Origin: Littorina saxatilis
Taxonomy: Eukaryota; Mollusca; Gastropoda; Littorinimorpha; Littorinidae
Assembly: GCF_037325665.1 (NCBI RefSeq)
Contig: NC_090261.1
Coordinates: forward strand, 67,646,930 to 67,710,929
Direction of reading: 5' to 3'
Length of the DNA stretch: 64,000 bases
The notes below the pieces were generated by a model, which had not been told where the DNA came from, did not search any database, and saw only the letters and a program-made list of their open reading frames with translations. Position numbers and translations under genes: made by a program. This document shows, one piece after another, positions 1 to 11,915 of this stretch (positions are counted from its first letter, which is position 1; each line of letters begins with the position of its first letter).

Positions 1-271
1 GGCAGTGATCAATACCCAGGTACGAGACAATACCTGTGTTACAATCAGTGACAGAAGTCCACAACCTAGGTATTACCAGATCTATGTCTCTGGTATTACT
101 GAAGCGCTCACCTGCTCTGTTAATTATCAATCAATGCGAACAGATCAAGGATAGGATTGTTTTGTATACTAACGTGTTTTTGTGTGTGTGTGAATCAGTG
201 TGAGTGTGTTTGTTTGTGCGTGTGTGTGTGTGTGTGTGTGTATAGATATATATATATATATCTATATATAT
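1..271. other. Left edge, no gene seen
   Basis: Low-complexity flank. It contains a TG run (about 180-242) followed by an AT-rich run (about 243-271) that abuts the MITE-like element. No exon or RNA gene was recognised. Confidence 0.6.
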
Positions 272-608
272 CAGGGGCGGATCAGTTCATTTTATGGGGG
301 GGTTTCCAAAAGTATATTGTGAAGATATGGGTGTGAAGGCGCAAAGCGCTGAGCTGACGCTAGCTTGCTAGGGGGGTCCGGGGGCATGCTCCCCCTGAAA
401 ATTTTGAAAAAAAGGATGAAAAATGGTGCAATCTGGTGCATTCTGAGGATGATCATTACCAGTTTCAGGCAGTAGATTTTGTCACTGATTAATACCCCAA
501 AAATTGAAACTCAACCCAAATAAACACACACAAATATTTTTATTTTTTGGCTGGGGGGGGGGGGGAGTTTCCAGAAACCCCAGAAACCCCCCCCCCCTCG
601 TCCGCCCC

Positions 609-610
<2 letters not shown>
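272..610. mobile_element. MITE-like element, CAGGGGCGGA ends
   Basis: The segment begins CAGGGGCGGA and ends TCCGCCCCTG, a 10-bp inverted repeat. It sits in TATAT sequence on both sides, so the target duplication is ambiguous. It has no coding capacity. The interior (about 370-410) is similar to the interior of the element at 26469-26819: both have a G-rich stretch, then GGGGGCATGCTCCCCC or close to it, then GAAA runs. The two are therefore related non-autonomous DNA elements with slightly different tips. The superfamily is not determined. Confidence 0.55.
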
Positions 611-647
<37 letters not shown>

Positions 648-952
648 CGTGTATAGTAGTAGTCCAGTGGACGATACCATGTTCCGCCTGTGAGCAGACC
701 TAGATTCAGAAAACTCATGGATTTTATGTGGAGATTCATGTGTTCAGGCCTGTAGTTGTTAATCTAAATGCGGTATGTTTGTATTGTTTGCTCCTGAGAT
801 GTATACTTCGTACATTAGAGCGTTCGGAACTTTTCAGTCGCAAAAGTAATACCAACGCACAACAGCTTCTCAACCCATTGCGCTATCGAGGATTCAGGCT
901 GTTGCTGGGTCGGTATTTGTTTGGTTGCTGGGTGTTTATCGAAAAATAACTA

Positions 953-2474
953 TACTGTTCAAAAAAAGAAACGCATAGCTTGTAATATTTGGTTAATTTA
1001 GTTATATGGCTACAAGGATATCCACCAAACTGCAGAAAATGTTTATCTGGTCGTCGACCTTTCGTCCATTGCCACAAGTGAGCTCTGCACGTGACGCATG
1101 CGTTATCAGTGGCTACAATGTCAAAATTGCTCATTTGGCATGACCACTCGTCATGCTTCAGTGTAATCTCGTGAAACTCGGGGAATATTGAGCTCTCACC
1201 ATGTCTTCCAAAACCCATAAAAGCGGATTGTTCGCCACAAAGAAATCAGACGACAATTCAGCGAGGAAAGATGGCCCGATTGAGCAGAGAAGACCGCCAA
1301 ATTGCATTGGGTCGTTTACAAGCAGGCCAAAGTGAAAGTGCGATCGCCAGGCACTTCCACGTGTCCCAGAGCACCATCAGTAGACTGTGGGTCAGGTTTC
1401 AAGCCACTGGCTCCGTTGCTGACTTGCCACGAGCGGGAAGACCAAGGGCGACAACTGCTGCTCACGACCGCTTCATACGGCTCCGCCACCTCCGGAATCG
1501 TTTCCTGTCGGCCTCATCTTCTGTCCAGGCTCTCCCCGGGCCACACCGATTATCGGACCAGACCGTGCGGAACCGCCTGCATGAAGCTGGTTTGAGAGCT
1601 CGCAGACCTCACAGAGGAGCTGTCCTCACCCGCCGCCATCGCCAGAACCGAGTGCAGTGGGGCAACCAGCACCTTCGCTGGACCGTCCGGAATCACTGGA
1701 GACACGTGTGGTTCAGCGACGAGTCCTACTTCCTGCTCCAGCGACATGATGGTCGGAGGAGGGTCTACCGGAGAGTAAACGAACGTTACGCGCCCAACTG
1801 TGTGGATGAGGCACCCGTTCATGGTGGTGGAGGCGTCATGGTGTGGGGGGCGATCAATACCGCTGGAAGGAGCACCCTGGTGCACGTCCAAGGGCGCATA
1901 ACTGCCCAGCGATACGTGGAGGAAATTCTGCGCCCACACGCCCTTCCTCTTCTGGCTGACCAGGATGCCATATTCCAGCAGGACAACGCTCGCCCGCACA
2001 CAGCACGACTCACCACCCAGTTCCTCACCGACCACCATGTCCAGGTGCTTCCCTGGCCATCCATGTCGCCAGACATGAACCCGATAGAACACCTCTGGGA
2101 TGAATTGGACAGACGTGTGCGCAGGCGAGAAGAAGCGCCGGCAAATCACCGCGATCTATTGCAGGCACTTCAGGAGGAGTGGGACACCATCCCACAGCAA
2201 GATATTCGGCATCTGATCCAGTCCATGCCCAGAAGGTGCCGGGCAGTTGTTGCTGCTCAAGGCAGTCACACCCCCTACTGACTTGACAGCCTCGGCACCC
2301 AATCGTATTGATTGACTGATTGATTTGAAGATGCAAATGAACTGTGTGTGCATTCAACTGTGTCCATACCAAATTTCAAACAAATAATCTAAATATTGGA
2401 TTTTCTGTTAATTTTTTCGAAAAATAAAACAAATTTGGCAAGTAGCAACTATGCGTTTCTTTTTTTGAACAGTA
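953..2474 (+). mobile_element. Tc1/mariner transposon, complete-looking
   Basis: The ends are a perfect 26-bp inverted repeat starting TACTGTTCAAAAAAAGAAAC (953-978 and its complement at 2449-2474). TA dinucleotides at 951-952 and 2475-2476 form the expected TA target duplication. One uninterrupted transposase frame lies between them. Length (1.5 kb), termini and DD34E catalytic spacing are typical of the Tc1 family. Perfect termini plus an open frame suggest a recent insertion; activity cannot be judged from one copy. Confidence 0.95.
1271..2281 (+). CDS. Tc1-family DD34E transposase (336 aa)
   Basis: Cut-and-paste transposase of the element at 953-2474. Residues 1-110 form paired helix-turn-helix DNA-binding domains, with a homeodomain-like start at SREDRQIALGRLQAGQSESA and the GRPR linker motif at about residues 56-59. 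The DDE catalytic core follows: D150 in WFSDES, D238 in QQDNARPH, and E273 in MNPIEHLWDE, with 34 residues between D238 and E273. A glycine-rich GGGGVMVWGA box lies at about 185-194. The frame is open from ATG to TGA at the usual Tc1 length. ATG 1271 is the first Met after the left terminal repeat region. Long frames overlapping it in other phases are shadows. Confidence 0.95.
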   Translation: MARLSREDRQIALGRLQAGQSESAIARHFHVSQSTISRLWVRFQATGSVADLPRAGRPRATTAAHDRFIRLRHLRNRFLSASSSVQALPGPHRLSDQTVRNRLHEAGLRARRPHRGAVLTRRHRQNRVQWGNQHLRWTVRNHWRHVWFSDESYFLLQRHDGRRRVYRRVNERYAPNCVDEAPVHGGGGVMVWGAINTAGRSTLVHVQGRITAQRYVEEILRPHALPLLADQDAIFQQDNARPHTARLTTQFLTDHHVQVLPWPSMSPDMNPIEHLWDELDRRVRRREEAPANHRDLLQALQEEWDTIPQQDIRHLIQSMPRRCRAVVAAQGSHTPY

Positions 2475-2476
2475 TA

Positions 2477-2804
2477 GCTCTACAAGTTTACAGAGGTAAA
2501 GAAGCAGAGGGGGGAATAAAGTGGTTTAAATGTGTTGAAGGTTAGCACTGCAAGCAAAACTAGTACTAGAGGTTCGCTCAAGGCTCTTGCGACACTGTGG
2601 ATAGACTGACTCGGAACGCTCTGATTGTGACAGCGTGGTGGAAAATACTCGTCAACACCAGGGACCTATATCTAATATAGGTCTATGTCAACACTGACTG
2701 CATGGAATAGCTTACAGTGTTTTGGTGTGGACAAGTCGAGTGAATGGAATATTGATCAGGTGCATGGAGTGATTGAGTCTCTATTGGCGAGCTATTGTCA
2801 GTCC
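2477..2804. other. Unassigned spacer
   Basis: Single-copy-looking sequence between the Tc1 element and the minisatellite. No splice-bounded exon, tRNA or transposon end was recognised. Confidence 0.5.
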
Positions 2805-3627
2805 GTGATACAGCGAATACAAGGTACGTTTAGTTACGTAACCTTCAGTCCGTGATACAGCGAATACAAGGTACGTTTAGTTACGTAACCTTCAGTCCGT
2901 GATACAGCGAATACAAGGTACGTTTAGTTACGTGATACAGCGAATACAAGGTACGTTTAGTTACGTGATACAGCGAATACAAGGTACGTTTAGTTACGTG
3001 ATACAGCGAATACAAGGTACGTTTAGTTACGTGATACAGCGAATACAAGGTACGTTTAGTTACGTAACCTTCAGTCCGTGATACAGCGAATACAAGGTAC
3101 GTTTAGTTACGTGATACAGCGAATACAAGGTACGTTTAGTTACGTGATACAGCGAATACAAGGTACGTTTAGTTACGTGATACAGCGAATACAAGGTACG
3201 TTTAGTTACGTAACCTTCAGTCCGTGATACAGCGAATACAAGGTACGTTTAGTTACGTGATACAGCGAATACAAGGTACGTTTAGTTACGTGATACAGCG
3301 AATACAAGGTACGTTTAGTTACGTGATACAGCGAATACAAGGTACGTTTAGTTACGTAACCTTCAGTCCGTGATACAGCGAATACAAGGTACGTTTAGTT
3401 ACGTGATACAGCGAATACAAGGTACGTTTAGTTACGTGATACAGCGAATACAAGGTACGTTTAGTTACGTGATACAGCGAATACAAGGTACGTTTAGTTA
3501 CGTAACCTTCAGTCCGTGATACAGCGAATACAAGGTACGTTTAGTTACGTGATACAGCGAATACAAGGTACGTTTAGTTACGTGATACAGCGAATACAAG
3601 GTACGTTTAGTTACGTAACCTTCAGTT
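2805..3627 (+). repeat. 33-bp minisatellite with 146-bp higher-order units
   Basis: There are 22 near-identical copies of a 33-bp unit beginning GTGATACAGCGAATACAAGG. Runs of units are separated by a fixed 14-bp linker, GTAACCTTCAGTCC. Run lengths are 1, 1, 5, 4, 4, 4 and 3 copies, starting at 2805, 2852, 2899, 3078, 3224, 3370 and 3516. Three consecutive blocks have exactly the same 146-bp length (4 x 33 + 14), a higher-order repeat. Because 33 is divisible by 3, short open frames appear (an 11-residue repeat); these are not genes. Confidence 0.95.
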
Positions 3628-4259
3628 TGTGCACAGGTATGTGCTTTTTGGTTTGTGTTAATCATGGGCGGATCAGTTTAATATTGCAAAACGGCCATGC
3701 ATATGCTATACAAGCAGCGCATTTTCTTAAGTGATTACGGTTTCGACGCGGATATGCCATTGTCGCATTTTAATTATTGGAGACTCAAGCGGTGGCTCAA
3801 GTTAATCAGAGACATACATGTCTCTGAGTTAATGAAATAAGCTCCTTAAAAAGACAATAGTAGTTTGTGATTGGATTTCTTATGAACCTTTCAACTTCTG
3901 CACTCACTGATTTTTTTCGAATGCAGTGTATGTCAATGGGCATGGCATTCACAGCTTTGTTACGTCAGTGCAATCTACTCTATAATTCTTAACTCATGTC
4001 AAATGAACTTACATTTTTCATTTAAGCAATGTATTGTATGTAAATTGATGATATGTTCTTACTTTCATTTTATTATAATCATGTAGTAGTAGTTTTCTTT
4101 GACTTGCTTATTCTTTAGCAATTTTAGACTAGTCCCTCGGGGCGAGGGCCAGATGTAAAAAAGCAGATCACTGCTTACTCTATTATCCTCGTTAAATAAA
4201 GAATTGTTCTTGTTCTCTTTCTCTGTCTCTCTCTGTCTCTATCTCTGTCTCTGTCTCTG

Positions 4260-4292
<33 letters not shown>

Positions 4293-4319
4293 GTCTCTCT
4301 CTCTCTCTCTTTCTGTCTA

Positions 4320-4350
<31 letters not shown>

Positions 4351-4515
4351 ATCTCCCTCTCTCTCTCTGTTTCTACTTGTCACGGTTTCTTTACCTTCTT
4401 TTCTGTCTGTCTATTTGTCTGTCTATATTTCTGTCTCTCTGTCTTTCTATGATTGTCTCTGTTTCGGTGAGTGTCTCTGTCTCTCTGTCGATGAATGTGT
4501 GTGTGTGTGTGTGTG

Positions 4516-4576
<61 letters not shown>

Positions 4577-5086
4577 CTCTCTTTCTCAGTCCCCCTTTCT
4601 CTTGTTGACAAGTCCTTTGTGTTAATTTTCTGAGAAGGAAAGACAACACCGCCAACACTAACAACAACAACAACAACAACAACAGACAAACAACAACAAC
4701 AGACACACAAAGCGTTTACATTAGGATCACTGAGTCCATTATACGTATTAACCTTGCACGGTTCGATTTAAAACGCCCCAATCCTGTATACAAACTTCTA
4801 AGCAACCTACCATACTCATGTCTTCCGCAAATTAACACAAATCAAACACAGTAGCGGCCGCATTTGGGCCGCTTTCATGCATAACATTGCACAGAGTTTT
4901 CTGGTCAGGCTTGTTTTCACGCTTCAGTGAGAAGGCTCGTCGGCAAACCTTGAACTGCTAACCTTCCTTTCTTTTGTCCAGTCACGCATCATTGCAAACG
5001 CTGGAAGCGTAGTCTTCGGCCTGGCGAAAGTGTGATCATATTGTGATCGAACAGACTAATACTAATCAAGTTTTATTGAAAAACTG
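3628..5086. other. Repeat-rich intergenic DNA
   Basis: At about 4105-4215 the motif GTTAAATAAAGAATTGTTCT resembles the 3' tail of a molluscan non-LTR retroposon (from memory). It is followed by a TCTCTG-type run (about 4215-4375), a TG run (4495-4575) and an AAC run (about 4661-4700). No gene was recognised. Confidence 0.5.
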
Positions 5087-5092
5087 CACCCT

Positions 5093-5183
5093 GTGGGATT
5101 CCCTGTACACTAGATTGCCAATTTTAAAGTCTTAGGTATACAGGGAATCCACCTACAGGAACTCGACCTACAGGGAATCCCAC
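5093..5183. repeat. 15-bp perfect inverted repeat
   Basis: GTGGGATTCCCTGTA at 5093-5107 is exactly complementary to TACAGGGAATCCCAC at 5169-5183. A further partial copy (TACAGGGAATCC) lies in the loop at about 5139. It may be a small foldback element. No coding content. Confidence 0.75.
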
Positions 5184-6227
5184 TAGGCTTTTGGTCGACA
5201 TAGACCCCATCAGCAATACTAATAGAGCTATTACGTTTATACTAGCTATATCGCGAGGTGTACATACACAGGTTGGAACCAATACCGACATTCTGTTTGC
5301 ACGGTTACTGAAATACACAGTGAACGGATATGGGGAGCTTGAAGTATCTTTGATAGAATAACGGTACGGATTTTCTGAAGTATGGTTAAAGCTTTTGCGG
5401 TCAATTGTGTTTTAGGACTAGCTGAGTTTTTAGAAAAATGTACCGAATGGCTTCTACCTGTCGGTTTTGTTTTTTCTGTTTTGCAGTAGAGGTGTGGTAA
5501 TAACGATTTGTCAGTCACGTATAGCCTACACCCGGTCGGGTCTTTAATCCGCTCAATCTTAGTTCTGTTGTATCAGCTTCCACTGTTTGTAATAGCCTAG
5601 CTATAATCAATGCTCACGGCTAAGGGACAATATTATTAATGTGCAGAACTGTGCTGAGAGGAGAAAGTGAATGTTCTCAGTTCAAAATTAGTTGCAAAAC
5701 AGGGTCTTCAAGCGATCAGTTTGGGTCAACAGCGGGTAGGTACTCCTCTGGAAAACACTGTGTGTTGATAGGAACGGGGCAACGTTTTCCTGTGCTAAAA
5801 ATGAATGGGCTGACGTGAGAGATGTAGGCCCAGCCTGAACTTTCTCAGTCCAGAGACCGGACTTAGCTACAAAACAGTGTCCACACTGAACTTGAGCGGT
5901 CTCTTTCCTGGATGATTTATAGCCCTTGGTTGGACATTGTTTTCTGTGGACAAATAGTGAAACGGCTTTATTTGTCACAACAGACATATCTCAAACGAGT
6001 TCTTATTCGTGCAAACATTTGGTTGTCTTTTAGCTGGAAAGCCTTCGAAGGAGAACGAGGGAGAGAATTAGGAGAAGCGAAGCGAAACAATCGACTTTTC
6101 GCAGCCTGCCTATGACGAGCAGAAATAATACAGCATTCAAAGGAGAACAATAAAGAAATATAAGGATTAGGACGAATTAGAAACGGAGCTGTGAACAAAC
6201 TCCTGTCCGCATCGTCTCTCACACCGT
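5184..6227 (+). other. Upstream region of the main gene
   Basis: About 1 kb before the start codon at 6240. No TATA box or initiator could be placed with confidence. The last 30 bases contain a consensus cAMP-response element. No exon was recognised, although a non-coding first exon cannot be excluded. Confidence 0.4.
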
Positions 6228-6248
6228 GACGTCACAACTATGACGTCA
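6228..6248. promoter_or_regulatory. Two perfect CRE palindromes around the start codon
   Basis: TGACGTCA occurs at 6228-6235 and again at 6241-6248, 13 bp apart start to start. The second copy overlaps the start codon ATG (6240-6242) and encodes part of residues 1-3. TGACGTCA is the full consensus for CREB/ATF bZIP dimers. If transcription starts close upstream these would be promoter-proximal sites; that is inference. Confidence 0.5.
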
Positions 6249-6757
6249 CTCACCACGAATCTCAAAGACCCTCGCACGTGCAGAGTGTTCGTGTCTTCTC
6301 CATTCGGAGGGATAGAGCGCGAGCGAGAAGAGCTCGTGGCGCTCTATTTTCCCCAGTTAGCCGCGCTATGCCAGGCGAAGGGCGTTCAGTTCGTGACAGT
6401 GGACATGCGATGGGGGATCACGGAGGAAGCTGCGAGAGACAACCAGGTCGTTAACATCTGCCTGCGGGAGATCGACCGGTCTGACATCTTCATTGGAATC
6501 TATGGCCAGGTGAGCGAGGATGATGAGACACAGGGGGAGGGTGTGTGTGTGTGTGTGGGGGGGGGGTCGTGTGGTGTGCGGGGTGTGGGTAGGTGGGTGG
6601 GTTATGGTGAATGTGTGTGTGCATAGGAGGGGAGCTGTGGTAGGGGGGGGGGGGGTATTTACGTCCGTTCGTGCGTTCAAGCGCGCGTGTATAAGTGCGT
6701 GTATGTTTCTGTGTATGTTCGCGTATGTGTGTGTATGTGGGGGGCTTCTTTGTCGAA

Positions 6758-6832
<75 letters not shown>

Positions 6833-6893
6833 CGTGCGTTCATGCGAGCGTGGGTGCGTGTGTGTCAATGTGTGTATGTGTGTGTGTATGTCA

Positions 6894-6951
<58 letters not shown>

Positions 6952-8663
6952 CAGATTTATTCGTCACGAAAAACGAATTTAACGGAGCAGATTGACAGTA
7001 ACCGACTGATTTCTTCCATGGGTAGATGTTTTCGTGTGACGGTCGTGCGTGTAATTTATGTGGGGGCGTGCGTGCGTGTATGCGTGTGCGTTTTCTGTGT
7101 TTGCGTTCGCCATTGCTGTACAATCTGGACGTTCGCCATTGCTGTACAATCTGGACGTTCGCGTCATTTACAAAATGTAGATTGCATCTTTTTTTCTCAG
7201 TGGCAGCGTTGATTTGGGCACATAGCAAACATTACATTACAAAATTAAAAAAGAAGAAAGGTAGGTTGTTGGAACGTTTGTTATTGACAAAACAATACAT
7301 TCACAAATATATCGACCCAACGGTCTTTTAAGTGCACAGACAAACAATTAATAACGAAAACCTATCTGGCTGATTTTTCGTCACACGAAAACATCTACCC
7401 ATGGAAGATTCATTCGCTTGCGGTTTCGTGGCTTCGTGGCAGGCGGAAGAAAAAATCAGCCAGATAAGTTTTCGTTATTAAATAAATGTTGCCATCTTCA
7501 ACATTACAAATTATATTTTCATTGAAGCATTGAAGCATTTTTGACGGTTCACCTGGTACACAGTAGTAGGGATTTCACAGTAATGAATAGAAAATATTAA
7601 AAATGTTATCCAGGCGTTTCATCAAACGTTTTTGACTTTTTGTTTACGTAACAGTTTTGAACACACTTTGACATAGTAAATAACTCTTCTAGTAAAAGGT
7701 AGCACATGGTAAACACTAGTGTTTAAATGAACACTATAGTGTTAACCATGTGCCGCCTTTACTACGAGGGCTGTTCCATTATTATTTAGAATCCAGGCTC
7801 TTGGCGTTGAATACAAAATCATGCCGTCAGAAAGTTAATTATCGTGAGACTTGACACGCAAATTAAAGTTTCATTGATTACTGTGTTCAAAAATGGTTAC
7901 AGAAAGGGTGTTCAAAAATGGTTACAGAAATTTGAGAAAAAATGGTTTTGAACACCCTTTCTGTAACCAAAAATGGTTTTGAACACCCTTTCTGTAACCA
8001 TGTTTGAACACCCTTTCTGTAACCATTTTTGAACACAGTAATGAAACTGTAACGCTTGATGGTTACAGAAAAAGTTTTCAAAACTGGTTACAGAAAGGGT
8101 GTTCAAAAAGGGTTACAGAAAGGGTGTTCAAAAATGGTTACAGAAAGCGTGTTCAAAAGTCGAACACTTCAGTTAAGAGTGTAAACATTATTACTGATTT
8201 TTGTTTTTCTGTGTGTTTATGTAACAGCGTTACGGGTGGCACGGGTCCAAGGATGAGGAGTTACAGCGTAACGTGGACCTGTCCATCAAGCGTTACCCGT
8301 GGCTGAAGAGCGTGCGTGACCGCAGTGTCACGGAGTTCGAGTTCATGCATGGCCACCTCAACAAGCCCGGAGCTGTGCCTGCCGCTTTCGCCTTCAGGGC
8401 TAAGGTGAGTTGTTGTTGTTCAAGGCTATAAGGTGAGTTGTTGTTGTTGTTCGAGGCTATAAGGTGAGTTGTTGTTGTTCGAGGCTATAAGGTGAGTTGT
8501 TGTTGTTGTTGTTGTTGTTGTTGTTCGAGGCTATAAGGTGAGTTGGTGTTGTTGTTGTTCGAGGCTATAAGGTGAGTTGTTGTTGTTGTTCGAGGCTATT
8601 AGGTGAGTTGTTGTTGTTCGAGGCTATAAGGTGAGTTGTTGTTGTTCGAGGCTATAAGGTGAG

Positions 8664-8701
<38 letters not shown>

Positions 8702-9614
8702 CGAGGCTATAAGGTGAGTTGTTGTTGTTGTTCGAGGCTATTAGGTGAGTTGTTGTTGTTCGAGGCTATAAGGTGAGTTGTTGTTGTTGTTCGAGGCTAT
8801 AAGGTGAGTTGTTGTTGTTGTTCGAGGCTATTAGGTGAGTTGTTGTTGTTGTTCGAGGCTATTAGGTGAGTTGTTGTTGTTGTTCGAGGCTATAAGGTGA
8901 GTTGTTGTTGTTGTTCGAGGCTATTAGGTGAGTTGTTGTTGTTGTTCGAGGCTATTAGGTGAGTTGTTGTTGTTGTTCGAGGCTATAAGGTGACTTATAC
9001 ATAACATGTATGTATGGCCACCCTTTCGTACAGTCCACTACACAATACGCAGGATTCCACTTGACCTTCCGCAGGACTACACATAAGTTGACCTGGAAGA
9101 TCGAACCCGTGACCGTCCGCATGGAAAGCCTGCGTTTTATCGACTAGGCCACCGCGCCCGTCTAAATTCTCATTAATTTTGAAATGTACCCCTCTGTCTT
9201 TAGCCCACCCGCAAATTTGAAGCTATGCCTGCTTAGCGGGTTGCCTTCAAGGTATACGTAAGGTATTTTGTTCTCAGGGTATTTACTAGAACATTTCCTA
9301 TATTCTCCATATTAGTTACGTCATAGCATTTGGCCACCTCAATCTATTCCAGGGCTATTCGAATTGTGTTTGCGTTTAGGACTATGGTAAGCTCTTTTGT
9401 TCATTCTCTTTGTTGTTTTGATCACTTACTTTTCGGGGAGATGTCTATGGTACACTATATTCGTCAACCCTTCTACAGTTTAAAGGGTAGACTACATCTA
9501 TTCTTTTTTGACATCTCAACAGAAGCGGAGTTTCTTATGTGATTTTGCGTGTGTTGTTTGTATATATGTATGTGTGTGTGAGAGAGAGAGAGAGACTGAG
9601 AGAGAGAGAGAGAG

Positions 9615-9654
<40 letters not shown>

Positions 9655-10073
9655 CGTATGTGTGTGTGTGTGTCTCTCTCTCTCCGTCTCAGTCTGTCTG
9701 TTTTATTCACCAGATGAAATGTGCGAAGATGCCTCAAATTAGTGAGACATGGAAAGATCTCTCTCGCTCTCTCCTGACAAATGTGACAGGAACTTGCGTA
9801 ATATTAGCGGTGGTATAGACAGTGCACCAGCTGATTGACAATCTGGGAGATAAACGATATCACTCCACGATGCGAACGACTGTGCTAAACCTGAATGACA
9901 CAGACTGCGATATGGTTTCCATGCCGCGACGGAAACGTTGAATATTTTGCATTGTTTTAAATGTCTCGCAAAGCTATACCCTTTACCTCAACCAACCCCT
10001 TTTGAAATGAACCTTCGTGTTTATTAAAAAAAAAAAGAAGTCAAGTCTGTCTGTTTGTCTGTCTGTCTGTCTG

Positions 10074-10134
<61 letters not shown>

Positions 10135-11845
10135 GCTCTTCTTACTTGTTCTGTTCTATAAATAATCGACAGCCCTGGTATAAACTAAATGATTGTTGGT
10201 GGAGATAGGCTTGGAACGACCGAGTGTGTATGGTCTCATTTATTTGTGTATTCTTGTTTTCTTGTGATTCGCATGTATCCCCCAACTGAAAGGGGCTGTT
10301 GGCCTATCTCTGCCCCCACCCACATTTTCACCCCTGTGTTTCTGTAGGAAGCACGCACACCCGATTGTATTTCATATCCCATACAAATATCTATTGTTTA
10401 TGTCTTTGTCGCGACAGCAAATGTTATTTAAATATCCTTCACAAATGTCTAGTGTTGATATCTTTGTCTTGTGCAGGCGTACGACAAGACTATGGCGCAG
10501 ACGGCAGACGACCAAGTGAAACGCAAATACGAAGTGGAGAGCGCACAGGCGAAGAAGCTGTTGGATGATTTGAAAGAACGAGTGAAGAAAACCAAGACTA
10601 AGGTCGGTATTTCATTTTCGATCATGCGTCTAAAAACTGCAACAGTTTAGTCTACACTGTCCTAAAAGACCAAACAATTAATACTGTACTGTACTGTATT
10701 GACGAAGACAATTCGAATTTCAAAGCACAACGTTTTGACCACTGCGATCTTCCTCAGGTACACAAATCAGACAAATCAGACAAATCAGACAAATCAGACA
10801 AATCACACAAATCACACAAATCACACAAATCAGACAAATCACACAAATCACACAAATCAGCACACTGTACTGGCATTGGCCTACTACTTTCCTTCCTCTA
10901 AACATACTTTTCTTTCTTTCTTTATTTGGTGTTTAACGTCGTTTTCAACCACGAAGGTTATATCGCGACGAGGGAAAGGGGGGAGATGGGATAGGGGAAA
11001 GGGGGGAGATGGGATAGAGCCACTTGTTAAGTGTTTCTTGTTCACAAAAGCACTAATCAAAAAATTGCTCCAGGGGCTTGCAACGTAGTACAATATATGA
11101 CCTTACTGGGAGAATGCAAGTTCCAGTACAAAGGACTAAACATTTCTTACATACTGCTTGACTAAAATCTTTACAAACATTGACTATATTCTATACAAGA
11201 ACCACTTAACAAGGGTAATAAGTGAAGAATTTTATGGGTGAGAAAAGGAAAGTAAAAGGACTTTGGGGAGGCAGAAATAGAGAAGAAACAAGAAAAAGAT
11301 CCTAATTAGGTTCACGGCATCGAGAGTGATGCGACCTTCTCTCAGAAATTAGTAGAGAAGGCTCCCCCATCCACCACCCGGGGGACGCGCCTCTACGCCA
11401 ATTAGGGGGCGCGAGGCTCTGAACATACAAGAAGATAAACTTACAGACAAAAACGTAGACAGCCAGAGGGAAAGACAGACCAAACAGACAGACGGAAAGA
11501 CAAATGCATGCTTACACGTAGCAAGCACGTACCATTGTGAGTGGAGCCCCCCCCCTTCCCCCCTCCCCCTTTCCCTTCTTCTGTCGTGTTTGGGTTGAAT
11601 CTCAGTTTGGTGAAGAATTTCGCTGCTTCTTTAGTGAAGAGCAGATTGTATTGATTTTATGACACCGACATGACGTAACATAAGTATTGTTATGTTATTA
11701 AATAATTTTTTTTAATGATATTCCTTCGCATTATCTTTATTTGTCACCTAATGTTGTTGTTGTTTGTTATTGTTTGTTGTTGTTGTTGTTGTTGTTGTTT
11801 AATGATCGACATAGTAAAGATTTATTTTTGACCCTTTTGCGCCTG

Positions 11846-11915
<70 letters not shown>

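Noticed and set aside
1550-2372. Minus-strand ORFs over the transposase
   Set aside because: Shadow frames of the DD34E gene on the opposite strand.
2899-3734. Short ORFs with an 11-residue repeat
   Set aside because: By-product of a 33-bp minisatellite; no start context or flanking coding sequence.
4192-4710. ORFs made of Ser/Leu/Val/Cys or His/Thr repeats
   Set aside because: Translations of CT and TG microsatellites. The same reasoning removes similar frames at 6.5-7.2, 9.5-9.8, 18.0-18.3, 20.3-20.6, 31.6-32.0, 46.6-47.0, 48.7-49.0 and 50.5-51.1 kb.
9080-9165. Second tRNA-like segment
   Set aside because: Boxes are visible but no cloverleaf; treated as a SINE head.
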